From the NCBI GenBank assembly GCA_041740995.1, contig JBGSKY010000274.1, forward strand, positions 139,883 to 203,882: a stretch of 64,000 nt of DNA, written 5' to 3'. Every line of letters begins with the position of its first letter. Within the stretch, counting starts at the first letter, position 1. The position numbers and the translations under genes are program-made. The notes under the pieces were generated by a model, which saw nothing but the letters and a program-made list of their open reading frames with translations, searched no databases and was not told where the DNA came from. The stretch comes from JBGSKY01 sp041740995. GTDB lineage: Bacteria; Planctomycetota; Planctomycetia; Pirellulales; Pirellulaceae. Below are positions 37,382 to 46,084 of this stretch, piece by piece.

Positions 37382-40240
37382 TTATCGTAAGAAGATAAAC
37401 TCTTTTGTATTGATTAGTACATGTGCAAGATCTTTCCAAATTTGTAAATCGTTTACTGGGAGATCGCGTTGCAACGACTCTCTTTCCAGGTAGTCAATTG
37501 CTGCGTTTGTTTCCTTGTCGCTTGGTTCTCGTGCGAACGCAGTTTGATAAAGCCAAACGATTCTCGATTGCGTCGATTCTGATTGTTCGAACGCTCGCTT
37601 GGCCCAACTGTCAGCTTGTTGAACAACAAAGGGATCATTCATCAAAATCAGTGCCTGCGCAGGCACGTTTGATGTATTACGTCGGCCCATGGTGCTGAAA
37701 GGCGCAGGGGTGTCGAAAGTCAGCATGAAAGGTGAAAGGAAGTTCCGGCGAACGGCGATGTATATCGATCGACGACCGTCGCCGTCTAATGGACCGCTGA
37801 AACCGGGCTTGCCCCGACCGTCCATAAAATCGGTCAGATGAATTGGGATTGGTTCGCCATAAAGCTGCGTATTGAGTCTTCCCGAAATGGACAGCAATGC
37901 ATCACGAATGATTTCGCCCTGCAGTCGCTGCGGCGGTCGATAGTGAAACAGCAGATTTTGTGGATCGAATTTAAGTGTTTCGGCACTTGGCACGCTACTG
38001 AGCTGATAGGTCCGCGAAAGAACGATTCGTCGAATCAAACTTTTTATACTTCGACCATCATCAATAAAGGTAGTGGCCAAATGATCTAGCAATTCTGGGT
38101 GGGAAGGTCGCTGGCCAAGAACACCAAAATCGTCGGTCGTTGGAACAATACCGCGTCCTAGCAAGTGATGCCAAATTCGATTGACAATAACGCGGTCAGT
38201 CAGCGGATTTTTCGCGTCGTTAATCGCAGCAGCCAGTTCCAATCTGCCGCTTCCCGAAGCGATTTGAATAGCTTTATCGCTCGATATTGCCGTCAAAAAA
38301 TGACGTGGTTCGGATTTTCCCGGCTTCGATGAATTGCCTCGAATCAGCACATGATCGTCTTCGCCAGTTCCATCCATCATCGCAATTGCGAGGTGTGAAT
38401 TTGTCTTCAATTGTCCACAAAGCTCGTCTCGCTCAGCCTGCCACTGTTTGGCCATTGTTGCTAGCTGATCTCCGACCACTGATTTTATATCCTGAGAAAT
38501 TTTTTGAATTGCATCGGCAATTGTTTTTTCGCGTTCGCTCAACGCGTCGAGAGCATTTTGACTTGCGCCTTGTGTGACGAAAGCGACTGCCAATTGAGAG
38601 TCTTCTGCAGGTGTAAATTCCAAATGGATTCGGTGACCCACATAGCGTTCCAAATTTAGCTTGATCCATTGATCTTTTGCATCGATCGATTTGATCGTTT
38701 CGCCATGCAGTGGTCCGGCAATCAATCGATGGGAATCGACGCATGCAACAACATGACCCTGACCCAGTACGCGACATGCGAGTTCCCCATCGGTCAGTAA
38801 AAAAGTCGGCGTTCTCAACGTTCGTCCACTACGCGGAATCTTCGCAAGTTCGCTTCGATCGACCACACCACGTTCCGAAACGGATCGAATCTTATTCCAA
38901 AAAAGATCGTTACTAGCGACCGCTAAGTCCGCAAAGAAAATTTCAGGTGACTGATTGACGCTTTGTAGCATTGCGTCACCAATCGCTCGGGCATTTTGTC
39001 CGAATATGAATCCATCTTGCAGGTAATTGTTGTGAGTGATTTCTTCGTAGTTGATGGGAACAAACTGCGCGTGTTCATGTTCGATAAGCTTGAGTTTCGG
39101 AACCTCTAGCCCAGCACGCGATAAAATTTCCGCGACACTTCTTTGGTACTTCGAGTCGATTGACTCAAGTTGAGATGCAATCGAGTGATCGCTTTGGAGA
39201 GTTTCAAACCGAACTTGGCGATAGTCGCTGCTTTGAAGAAACCCTGCGAGCGAGTAGTAATCCGCAGTTGAAATGGCATCAAATTTATGATCATGGCAGC
39301 GAGCGCAAGCAACCGTGACTCCTAATAATGTTTTGGACATCACGTCGATCATATTGTCGAAGCGATCCGTTTCATCTTTGCGTATATCAACTGGCGAGTG
39401 TGTCCATTCGCCGAGAAACCAAAAACCTGTGCCCAAGATCGATTCATTGAAACCCGAGTCACGATTCAGACGCGGTACCTCCAGAAGATCACCAGCGATG
39501 TGTTCGCGAACAAATTGATCGTAAGGCACATCATTGTTGAAGGCACGTATAACGTAATCTCGATATTGAAACGCATTGGGAGCGTCTCCATCAAATTCAT
39601 GTCCTCTCGATTCAGCGTAGCGAACCAAATCGAGCCAATGACGTCCCCAACGTTCGCCAAAATGCGGCGACAGCAGCAGTTCATCAACAAGCTTTGCCGT
39701 TGACTGTTCTGAGGGGTCGGCAAGGTAGTCTTTCGCTTGCTGGGGCGTTGGAGGCAGGCCAATAATGTCAAAGTAAAGTCGTCGGAGCAACGCAGATTTA
39801 TCAGTATCGACCGTAGGTTCAAGGGTTGGAACGGTCATGATCTCTGCGCCGGAATTTGCGGACCTTTCTAGATTGACCTGGTTCTTAGAAGCAAACGCTT
39901 CCTGTTCAATCCTAGCTAGGATAAAACGGTCGATGTCACATCGCGGCCATCGATCGTTTTCTACACCGGGGATCTCGGGAGACCGGATCGGCTGCCAAGC
40001 CCAATGCTCTGATTTGCGTTTCAACAAGTCGAATTGCTCACGAGGAACATCTTCGATCTGCTCATCTGTTTCGGGCCATGGTGCACCCATTTCGATCCAA
40101 CTTTCGAGCGCAAGTATTTCATTGTCAGCGAGCTTTCCGCTTGGCGGCATCTCATAAGACTGGTAGCGAACGGCCTGAATCAACAAACTTCGTTCCTTGT
40201 TTCCGGGAACAATTGCTTCGCCTGATTCACCGCCGAGCAA
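37382..40240 (-). CDS. PSD1-type protein (DUF1549/DUF1553), 5'-truncated by an in-frame stop
   Basis: The open frame gives 952 aa from a TTG at 40240. It contains the end of a planctomycete cytochrome c (PSCyt1) domain, with 'YEMPPSGKLADNEILALESW' near residue 29, then DUF1549 ('RCDIDRFILARIE', 'LRRLYFDIIGLPPTP', 'HFGERWGRHWLDLVRYAES', 'ACARCHDHKFDAIS') and DUF1553 ('LTDRVIVNRIWHHLLGRGI', 'LIRRIVLSRTYQLSS', 'RNTSNVPAQALILMNDPFV') up to the normal end 'LAHVLINTKEFIFLR'. The signal peptide and the CYACH haem motif lie just upstream in the same frame but beyond a TGA at 40333-40331 (next entry). Translation from a TTG/other start inside would yield a protein without export signal or N-terminal haem, so the gene is probably non-functional or the TGA is a sequence error. 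In operon with the DUF1501 gene. Confidence 0.85.
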   Translation of the reverse strand: MLGGESGEAIVPGNKERSLLIQAVRYQSYEMPPSGKLADNEILALESWIEMGAPWPETDEQIEDVPREQFDLLKRKSEHWAWQPIRSPEIPGVENDRWPRCDIDRFILARIEQEAFASKNQVNLERSANSGAEIMTVPTLEPTVDTDKSALLRRLYFDIIGLPPTPQQAKDYLADPSEQSTAKLVDELLLSPHFGERWGRHWLDLVRYAESRGHEFDGDAPNAFQYRDYVIRAFNNDVPYDQFVREHIAGDLLEVPRLNRDSGFNESILGTGFWFLGEWTHSPVDIRKDETDRFDNMIDVMSKTLLGVTVACARCHDHKFDAISTADYYSLAGFLQSSDYRQVRFETLQSDHSIASQLESIDSKYQRSVAEILSRAGLEVPKLKLIEHEHAQFVPINYEEITHNNYLQDGFIFGQNARAIGDAMLQSVNQSPEIFFADLAVASNDLFWNKIRSVSERGVVDRSELAKIPRSGRTLRTPTFLLTDGELACRVLGQGHVVACVDSHRLIAGPLHGETIKSIDAKDQWIKLNLERYVGHRIHLEFTPAEDSQLAVAFVTQGASQNALDALSEREKTIADAIQKISQDIKSVVGDQLATMAKQWQAERDELCGQLKTNSHLAIAMMDGTGEDDHVLIRGNSSKPGKSEPRHFLTAISSDKAIQIASGSGRLELAAAINDAKNPLTDRVIVNRIWHHLLGRGIVPTTDDFGVLGQRPSHPELLDHLATTFIDDGRSIKSLIRRIVLSRTYQLSSVPSAETLKFDPQNLLFHYRPPQRLQGEIIRDALLSISGRLNTQLYGEPIPIHLTDFMDGRGKPGFSGPLDGDGRRSIYIAVRRNFLSPFMLTFDTPAPFSTMGRRNTSNVPAQALILMNDPFVVQQADSWAKRAFEQSESTQSRIVWLYQTAFAREPSDKETNAAIDYLERESLQRDLPVNDLQIWKDLAHVLINTKEFIFLR

Positions 40241-40479
40241 CAGTCCAGCGCGACTATCGAGAATTAGTCCGGCCTCGATCTTTTTGGCCTGCGAGCTGTG
40301 GCACGCGTAGCAGTGCTCAGCGAGAACGGGTCAAATCTTGTTTTCAAAAAATTCTAATGATTCGGAGTCTGCGGCAGTTCCAGCGCCTAGCACCAATGCG
40401 GCCATCAAATTAACCGCAAGTGCCGCTAAAAAAGATGCGAGCAGTGACAGCGGTTTTTTTCGGTCATCATATACTTCAT
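40241..40479 (-). pseudogene. Severed 5' part of the PSD1 gene: signal peptide and CYACH haem motif
   Basis: Reading minus strand: an ATG at 40479 starts MKYMMTEKN and then leaves the family frame at a run of seven A (40460-40454). One more A would continue it into 'KPLSLLASFLAALAVNLMAA', a perfect signal peptide, then 'DSESLEFFENKI'. Next comes TGA (40333-40331) where the family has Arg (CGA to TGA is one change), followed in frame by 'PVLAEHCYACHSSQAKK' with the CxxCH haem motif at 40312-40298, and on into the 952-aa ORF. Without the missing A, the signal-peptide frame could start only at a TTG (40492). So there is one certain lesion (TGA) and one possible (A7 slip). Confidence 0.75.
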
Positions 40480-40492
40480 GGAGGCTGTTCAA

Positions 40493-41231
40493 AACGCGTT
40501 CCAGTTCTGATTTGATGCAACAGCAATCGAGAATCAGCGGCGATGCTGATACTTATTCTTTGAATCGAAGGAGTCTGACCCAATCCCTGTCTCTAATTTG
40601 TCAGACTTACTACCTAGCTTGGGACTCTAGTTGGACAACGTCACTTTGACTTCCAAGTGCGCAATTTGCTGTGTATTCGCGCTACGTGAATGGCGAGTCG
40701 TTAGCGGCCGGTTGACGCCGCGAAACCCGCGGCTAGCGCCTTGCCGCTCACGACAAAGTGACGCTGTCCAGATAGTCTAATCAATTATTATGCTGCTTGC
40801 TCGATTCAAAGCAATTAATGGACGCGACTTAGTTATCAAGTTTCCGCAGCGATCATTTGATTTATATGTTAATAAATCAGATCAGAACTCTAAATTCAAC
40901 TTGGGCAAAACAGGTGCATTGCCACCTGTGCTGGACGTGGAAGGTATAGAACTCATTTCAGAACCTCTCAAACGTTACGGTCAAATGAAATTACGGCAAA
41001 CCTCATGCATCCGAGGCCAGCACCAAGTTTAAACAGCTAATCCATCGCATAATGTCGCATCGAGGAAACGAAAGTTTGTTCACAGACGCCAATTTTCGTG
41101 TTAACCGCTATCATCCCGCACAGTAAATCGCTGAATTAGCTAGCAATCCAACTCAAAATAAACTTTTCGACTGTCGGCATCCGATAACAGAACGGATTCG
41201 ATTTCATGTCGCCGGGAGTTTAACGACCTTG
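40493..41231. other. Gene-poor stretch with palindromic elements
   Basis: About 740 bp with no supported gene. It contains a GTCTGACCC/GTCAGAC inverted pair (40571-40579 and 40609-40615), the 139-bp MITE-like element listed separately (40632-40770), and then A/T-rich sequence. A plus-strand frame of 80 codons (40790-41032) has no ribosome site or recognisable family and is not called. Confidence 0.5.
40632..40770. repeat. MITE-like palindromic element with 17-bp terminal inverted repeats
   Basis: TGGACAACGTCACTTTG (40632-40648) and CAAAGTGACGCTGTCCA (40754-40770) are inverted copies with a single mismatch (a G-T pair in RNA). Inside, GTCGTTAGCGGC and GCCGCTCACGAC form a second inverted pair with one mismatch. 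At the centre GCCGCG-AAACC-CGCGGC is a perfect hairpin. The nested symmetry and lack of coding capacity fit a miniature inverted-repeat or other dispersed structured repeat. From memory, similar 'CCGCGGCTAGCGCC' intergenic sequences recur in Rhodopirellula-type genomes. No target-site duplication was certain. Confidence 0.7.
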
Positions 41232-41489
41232 ATGACAAATATGGAGAGCTCTGAGCAGCCTCGCGATATTCTGCTGTACTTGATTAGCTCGGAACAGTGG
41301 AATGAGGCCGTTGCGCTTTATCAACAAGAGTTTGGTACAAATCGGACCGACGCGCGAGTCGCTGTTTCTGAGCTAGCTGAAAATTATGGCTATGTTGCCT
41401 CCAAGCGAACCGCAGCCATCATGCTTATCGCTGCCTTTGGGTTATCGCTTTTCTTTGCTGCCGGTGTTTTGCATTATATGAATACCTAG
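41232..41489 (+). CDS. Small protein with C-terminal membrane anchor, unknown
   Basis: 85 aa, not recognised. Residues 1-58 are soluble and acidic with a helical look ('DILLYLISSEQWNEAVALYQ', 'DARVAVSELAENYGYV'); residues ~60-80 are a single hydrophobic segment ('AAIMLIAAFGLSLFFAAGV'), so it is probably tail-anchored in the membrane. ATG 41232 is used, with GGGAG 13 bases upstream; a TTG one codon earlier is also possible. Its stop is at 41487-41489, directly before the 127-bp repeat. Coding looks plausible because the membrane segment is clean and composition matches neighbours, but there is no family support. Confidence 0.5.
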   Translation: MTNMESSEQPRDILLYLISSEQWNEAVALYQQEFGTNRTDARVAVSELAENYGYVASKRTAAIMLIAAFGLSLFFAAGVLHYMNT

Positions 41490-41490
41490 C

Positions 41491-41617
41491 GCTTCGACCA
41501 CGTTTAAAGTGCGGGTACCTCGCAGCCGAAGTCGAATTACTTTCGGGCTTTTTCGTTAGGCAATCCGATCTCGAGAGAGATCGGCTACGCTGAGATTAAA
41601 GGTCGCTGAAGCACTAG
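41491..41617. repeat. 127-bp dispersed intergenic repeat, copy 1
   Basis: Aligns without gaps to 44125-44251 at about 95 of 127 positions (hand alignment). It carries the hairpin CCGATCTC-GAGA-GAGATCGG (41565-41584; perfect 8-bp stem), which is kept with one mismatch in copy 2. The best conserved block is TTTTCGTTAGGCAATCCG and the GAGATCGGCTACGCTGAGATT that follows. The two copies have the same orientation and bracket the gmd-fcl pair. Confidence 0.8.
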
Positions 41618-41655
41618 CTTCAATTAAATCACAGCGCGATTAAACGCAGATCCTG

Positions 41656-42672
41656 TTATCGGTTCACATAAGTTTTGTCGTGCAACTCGCGACCAGCAAG
41701 ATCGAGATCGTGTTCGACCATGATCCTAGCAAGTTCCGCCAAGTCGGTTTTTGCGACCCAGTTCAGCTCGCGGGTGGCTTTGGATGGGTCGCCAAGCAAA
41801 AGGTCGACTTCAGCAGGACGAAGATAGCGTTCATCAATATGAACAAAATCATTCCAGTCCAAGTCCAGCATTCCGAAGACGACGTCAAGGAAATCTCGCA
41901 CGCTGTATGTCTTACCGGTTGCAACGACGAAATCGTCGGCTTGGTGATGTTGCAGCATCAGCCACATCGCTTCAACATAGTCTTTCGCATAGCCCCAGTC
42001 GCGTTTTGCATCCAAATTTCCTAGATACAATTTTTTCTGTAATCCGAGCTTGATACGCGTGGCAGCGCGAGTGATTTTTCTGGTCACAAACGTCTCGCCA
42101 CGACGTTCGGATTCGTGGTTGAACAAGATCCCATTGCTGGCGAACATGTTGTAGCTACGTCGATAATTGACCGTTTGGAAGAACGCGTAAACTTTTGCGC
42201 ACGCGTAAGGCGACTGTGGATTAAAAGGTGTCTTTTCAGTCTGCGGTGTTTCAAGCACGTCGCCATACATTTCGCTGCTGCTGGCTTGATAAACGCGGAC
42301 TTCTTTTTCGCGATTCAGCAGGCGGGCGGCTTCAAGTACGTTCAGTGCCCCGACGCCATCGGAATGCAACGTGTAGACCGGTTGATCAAACGAAACGCGA
42401 ACATGGCTTTGTGCGCCCAAGTTGTAGATTTCGTCGGGTTTGACATCCAAAACCAAATTCGTTAACGCTTGTCCGTCCGTCAGATCGCCGTAATGCAATC
42501 GCAGATTGGATTCAGTATGCGGATCGCGATAGAGATGGTCGATTCGACCGGTGCTGAATGAGCTGCTGCGGCGTACGAGTCCATGTACCTTGTAGTCTTT
42601 TGAAAGCAACAAATCAGCTAGGAAACTTCCATCTTGCCCTGTGATTCCGGTGATTAAAGCTATGCGTGTCAT
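41656..42672 (-). CDS. gmd: GDP-mannose 4,6-dehydratase
   Basis: Converts GDP-D-mannose to GDP-4-keto-6-deoxy-D-mannose, the precursor of GDP-L-fucose; NADP-dependent extended short-chain dehydrogenase, cytoplasmic. NADP loop 'LITGITGQDGSFLADLLL' at residues 6-23, family signature 'RRSSSFSTGRIDHLY', active-site 'ASSSEMYG' with the Y-x3-K pair in 'SPYACAKVYAFF', and the characteristic 'NGILFNHESERRGETFVTRK'. 338 aa, within the family range. It lies 84 bp downstream of fcl on the same strand, so the two enzymes of GDP-fucose synthesis form one operon. The product is probably used in surface polysaccharide or glycoprotein fucosylation (inference). Confidence 0.95.
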   Translation of the reverse strand: MTRIALITGITGQDGSFLADLLLSKDYKVHGLVRRSSSFSTGRIDHLYRDPHTESNLRLHYGDLTDGQALTNLVLDVKPDEIYNLGAQSHVRVSFDQPVYTLHSDGVGALNVLEAARLLNREKEVRVYQASSSEMYGDVLETPQTEKTPFNPQSPYACAKVYAFFQTVNYRRSYNMFASNGILFNHESERRGETFVTRKITRAATRIKLGLQKKLYLGNLDAKRDWGYAKDYVEAMWLMLQHHQADDFVVATGKTYSVRDFLDVVFGMLDLDWNDFVHIDERYLRPAEVDLLLGDPSKATRELNWVAKTDLAELARIMVEHDLDLAGRELHDKTYVNR

Positions 42673-42756
42673 TTTGTAAGCGGCTCTCGTGAATCAACGA
42701 TTCGAATTAAAGGAGTGTTGGTAAAGTACTACGAAAATAACTAATTTAGATGGCTC

Positions 42757-43725
42757 TCAGGAACTACGAATTGCACCCGAATCGAACTCTGTTAAGAAGT
42801 CTTTGTAAGTTCTGGCAATGCCATTTGGAAGAGAAATCTGGTGCTTCCAGCCTAAAGAGTGCAGCAATTCCATGTCTGTCACCTTTCGCGGTGTTCCGTC
42901 CGGTTTACTTGGGTCGGTGTCGATCAACCCATCGTAACCGACGGATTGGGCAATCATTTGCGACAATTCTAAAATCGAGATGTCTTCGCCAGTACCGACG
43001 TTGACCCAATCCGGAGGATCGTTAAGCGTTAGCAGGTAAACGATTGCGTCTGCCAGATCATCGACGTGCATAAATTCCCGTCGCGGTTTACCAGTTCCCC
43101 AAATCACAACGGACTTCGCCGACTTTACTTTGGCTTCGTGAATTCGGCGCAACAAAGCGGGTAGAACATGCGAATTGTCGGGATGATAATTGTCGCCGGG
43201 ACCATACAAATTCGTAGGCATTGCCGAGTAGAACATCGCACCGAACTGACGGCGATAATACTCGCACAATTTCAATCCGCAAATCTTGGCAAGCGCATAA
43301 GCTTCGTTTGTTTTCTCAAGGTAATCGCTCAGCAGCGAAGCCTCCTGCAATGGTTGAGGAGCATTGCGAGGATAAATGCAGGTCGATCCGAGATAAAGGA
43401 ATCGTTCGACTTTGGCGTTGAAAGCGGCACGAATCGAGTTCACGCTCATCAACATGTTTTCGGTCATGAATTCGACCGGGTAAGTCATATTGGCGTGAAT
43501 ACCACCGACTTTCGCCGCAGCGAAAACGACCATATCAGGCCGGCACTCTTGAAAAAATCCTTCGACGTCAGACTGGTTCGTTAAATCCAGCTCCGACCGC
43601 GTCCGCGTGATCACTTCGACGTCGTCGCACTCTGCCAGTCTACGTAAGACTGCCTGACCAACCATACCACGATGCCCGGCAACGAAAATACGGCCATGAA
43701 GCATTGCTCTAGATCGCAAATTCAT
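42757..43725 (-). CDS. fcl: GDP-L-fucose synthase
   Basis: Epimerase-reductase that turns GDP-4-keto-6-deoxymannose (the Gmd product) into GDP-L-fucose with NADPH. Cofactor loop 'FVAGHRGMVGQAVLRRL', then 'AAKVGGIHANMTYPVEFM', 'YLGSTCIYPRNAPQPLQE' (Ser/Cys of the active site), the Y-x3-K pair in 'NEAYALAKICGLKLCEYY', 'PTNLYGPGDNYHPDNSHVLP' and 'REFMHVDDLADA'. 322 aa, as in E. coli Fcl (WcaG). ATG 43725 is used; a second ATG seven codons later (43704) is closer to the usual N-terminus and may be the real start. First gene of the fcl-gmd unit. Confidence 0.95.
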   Translation of the reverse strand: MNLRSRAMLHGRIFVAGHRGMVGQAVLRRLAECDDVEVITRTRSELDLTNQSDVEGFFQECRPDMVVFAAAKVGGIHANMTYPVEFMTENMLMSVNSIRAAFNAKVERFLYLGSTCIYPRNAPQPLQEASLLSDYLEKTNEAYALAKICGLKLCEYYRRQFGAMFYSAMPTNLYGPGDNYHPDNSHVLPALLRRIHEAKVKSAKSVVIWGTGKPRREFMHVDDLADAIVYLLTLNDPPDWVNVGTGEDISILELSQMIAQSVGYDGLIDTDPSKPDGTPRKVTDMELLHSLGWKHQISLPNGIARTYKDFLTEFDSGAIRSS

Positions 43726-44573
43726 TGGTTAGCCGCTACCGTAAAAATCGCGTTTAGGATCCGATAAAGCAAAACGTTAGCCGTCAGACTGTAATATTGG
43801 TTAAGCAAAAGAATTTAGTTAGAAAAGCCAGCCGACACGCGAATTGCGATCACCGCACGCAAGCTTACAAGGTATTGATTCACTGCGGTTTCTAATTGCG
43901 CAGATTGCAAAAAAAGGATCTAAATACGCGAAAAACTAGAATCGAATATCTTTTTAAATGGTCTCGATCGCCGCGAAAGGGTTTTGCAACTTGGTTAAAA
44001 GTCTGTCACGACCTGTATTTTAATTGGGCGATTGACCTCGGCTAGGCTGATTTAAACTTTAGGATTCGATCAGTCGTTCCCCAGTCGTTACAACCCGAAT
44101 TTTTTAACACATCGCCTGACCGCTGTTTCGACAAAATTTAGAGTGCGGGTAATTCGTAACCGAGGGCGCCAGACTTCAGAGCCTTTTCGTTGGGCAATCC
44201 GTTCTCTGGCGAGATCGGCTACCCTGAGATTGAATGTTATTGAAGTACTGGTCTTGGGTCCAGTCTTTTGGTTGTAGGCGACGTTTCCAGTGCTCCTGAC
44301 TGGCGTCGCTCGCGCAACGTATCGTCCGGGCGGACGCAGCGGGAATCGAAAAAGCGAAGCGTCAGGACGCGATTTTCGATGGCTATTGCGAATGATGGCA
44401 ATTTTTATTTTACGCTCGTTTGCTGAAGCAGAAGCATAGTCTGAGATTGCGATGCGAGCTGCTGTTTGTCTATAAGTCGCTTGACGGCCGGACCTGACGC
44501 TTGAATTGCGATGATTCATAAGATCGTACAAGGTCGGATGCAAATAGACACTCTAGCAGCGATCGATGCCAAA
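43726..44573. other. Long gene-poor region upstream of fcl
   Basis: About 850 bp. It must contain the fcl promoter (minus strand). The middle holds repeat copy 2 (44125-44251). Downstream of it, ATCGAAAA and TTTTCGAT (around 44346-44382) form an 8-bp inverted repeat. A 151-codon minus-strand frame (44088-44543) crosses the repeat, is rich in Arg and Ser without family features, and is not called. Confidence 0.4.
44125..44251. repeat. 127-bp dispersed intergenic repeat, copy 2
   Basis: Same length and orientation as 41491-41617, roughly three quarters identical and without gaps. The hairpin CCGTTCTC-TGGC-GAGATCGG keeps its stem with one mismatch while the loop differs, which suggests that structure rather than loop sequence is retained. 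Noncoding; lies in the region upstream of fcl. Confidence 0.8.
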
Positions 44574-45248
44574 ATGCTCGGACGAACCAACGCGAAATCG
44601 AACTTAATCCTCAGCATCGCAACCGCCTCAGTCGGGCTGTTAATTTTGTCTGGCTCCACTGGATGCGTCAGCTTTGCTGCCAACATGCTCAACGCCATTT
44701 ACGGCAATGAATCAAAACCTGAATTCGAGGGGATGAAAGACCAACGAATTGCGATCATTTGTTCAAACGAGAGCGGGATTGGCAAAGACGAAACGACCAA
44801 TCGATTGGCAGCCAACATTCGCACAGCAATCGGGAATAAGCTGACCAAAGCGACCATTATCCGTCAGGAAGAGATCGACGGATGGCTGCGGGACAATCCA
44901 AACGGTCTCGATGCTTCGGCTCAAATTGGGAAAGCGGTTAAAGCCGACTACGTCATCTCGGTCGATATGCGAAACTTGAAAGTTCGCGATGGGCAAACCT
45001 TGTATCGAGGCCGGGCTGACTATTCGGTGGAAGTTTACAGCCCGTCGAAAGAAAAAATTGTGTTCCGGAAATCGATTCCCGAATACACCTATCCTCAAGA
45101 AGCGGCGATCAGCACGACGGAGATGGACGAAGCAAAATTCCGTCGAATCTATCTGACAATGGCGGGCGAAAAAATTAGCCGCTTGTTCATATCAAGCCCG
45201 ATGGGGGCGGACATTGCAACCGATGCGAGAATGTTGCAATTTCAGTAA
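44574..45248 (+). CDS. Lipoprotein of a conserved planctomycete family, function unknown
   Basis: 224 aa from ATG 44574. Hydrophobic signal 'LILSIATASVGLLILSGSTG' followed by Cys 31 (lipobox S-T-G-C), so it is lipid-anchored. The mature part is an alpha/beta domain ('RIAIICSNESGIGKDETTNR', 'KADYVISVDMRNLKVRDGQT', 'LYRGRADYSVEVYSPSKEKI'), with a fold that looks like the periplasmic domains that read or bind at the envelope. From memory, planctomycetes have a lipoprotein family with this layout and the segment 'SFAANMLNAIYG' after the Cys. Earlier ATGs at 44511 and 44538 would only add residues before the signal. It ends 23 bp before the convergent nrdR gene. Confidence 0.75.
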   Translation: MLGRTNAKSNLILSIATASVGLLILSGSTGCVSFAANMLNAIYGNESKPEFEGMKDQRIAIICSNESGIGKDETTNRLAANIRTAIGNKLTKATIIRQEEIDGWLRDNPNGLDASAQIGKAVKADYVISVDMRNLKVRDGQTLYRGRADYSVEVYSPSKEKIVFRKSIPEYTYPQEAAISTTEMDEAKFRRIYLTMAGEKISRLFISSPMGADIATDARMLQFQ

Positions 45249-45271
45249 GGACAATTGAGCTTAGAAAGAGT

Positions 45272-45736
45272 TTAGGTCGGCTTTGGCTCGTTTTTTAAGA
45301 TTGGTTTGAGCTCTTGCATGAAATCTTGAATGTCTTGAAAGTCGCGATAGACACTGGCGAAGCGGACATAAGCGACTTGATCGACGGCGGCCAGATGTTG
45401 CATGCACAGCCGTCCAATCTCGCTGCTGGGAACTTCCAGTTCGTGTTCTTCTTGTAGCTCGCTCTCAATCGCATCAGCCATCTTGGCCCGCATTTCCGCG
45501 CTGACTTTGCGTTTGCGGCAAGCTAATTCCAAGCCTTGCTCAATTTTTTGACGCGCGAACGGCTCTCGCTCACCATTCTTTTTTATGACCGATAAAGAGC
45601 CAGCGGTGCGTTCAAAGGTTGTGAATCGTCTTCGGCAGTTATGGCAATAGCGTCTGCGCCGAATCGCGCGACCATCCTCAACCGCCCGCGAATCTCGCAC
45701 GCTGTCGTTATCGATTTGGCAAAACGGACAACGCAT
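45272..45736 (-). CDS. nrdR: Transcriptional repressor NrdR
   Basis: Represses ribonucleotide reductase genes in response to dATP/ATP by binding NrdR boxes. Residues 1-45 form a zinc ribbon (Cys 3, 6, 31, 34: 'CPFC' and 'CHNC') with the basic stretch 'GRAIRRRRYCHNCRRRFTTF'; residues ~49-139 are the ATP-cone ('VIKKNGEREPFARQKIEQGL', 'VAYVRFASVYRDFQDIQDFM'). 154 aa, the standard length. ATG 45736. No ribonucleotide reductase gene is in the window. Stands alone on the minus strand. Confidence 0.96.
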   Translation of the reverse strand: MRCPFCQIDNDSVRDSRAVEDGRAIRRRRYCHNCRRRFTTFERTAGSLSVIKKNGEREPFARQKIEQGLELACRKRKVSAEMRAKMADAIESELQEEHELEVPSSEIGRLCMQHLAAVDQVAYVRFASVYRDFQDIQDFMQELKPILKNEPKPT

Positions 45737-46002
45737 GAGTTAAACTCAAAAAATTTATACTCTAAACAGATCAACAGTTGGTGCAATGCGATCTGCGTGT
45801 TTAGGGCAACGCGCATCGTTACGTACGATTTTGATCGCTCAACGTTATTTGAACCTTCTGCGCAGGGCGACACCAACGATCGCCATCATAGTACGTCCTA
45901 GTCGATTGATAAGTCCATTATCGGCAAACGCAATCAGTCCCGCGTCGTAAGGATATATTGAGAGACGTGGATAAAAACGTCGCCATCTCGGGGCATAACC
46001 GC
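45737..46002. other. Intergenic region upstream of nrdR
   Basis: Between the PEP-CTERM terminator and nrdR on the minus strand; should contain the nrdR promoter. No recognisable operator or gene. A 71-codon minus-strand frame (45845-46060) runs through the terminator hairpin and is rejected. Confidence 0.4.
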
Positions 46003-46040
46003 AAAAAAACCCTGCACTGACTGGGATCAGCACAGGGTTT
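46003..46040 (-). terminator. Rho-independent terminator of the downstream PEP-CTERM gene
   Basis: On the minus strand AAACCCTG...CAGGGTTT (46040-46008) forms an 8-bp stem that extends inward with TGCTGA/GTCAGTG pairs, followed by a T run (46009-46003). It lies 44 bp after the PEP-CTERM stop. Confidence 0.8.
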
Positions 46041-46084
46041 CGATGTTTTTGGAAGAACAAAAATCTTCAGTTCGACGGATAGAA

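Noticed and set aside
40790..41032. 80-codon plus-strand frame in the gap after the MITE-like element
   Set aside because: No ribosome site, no family features, and it lies in noncoding A/T-rich sequence.
44088..44543. 151-codon minus-strand frame upstream of fcl
   Set aside because: It crosses the 127-bp repeat and is a low-information Arg/Ser-rich frame with no recognisable domain.
45845..46060. 71-codon minus-strand frame between nrdR and the PEP-CTERM gene
   Set aside because: It runs through the rho-independent terminator hairpin of the PEP-CTERM gene.
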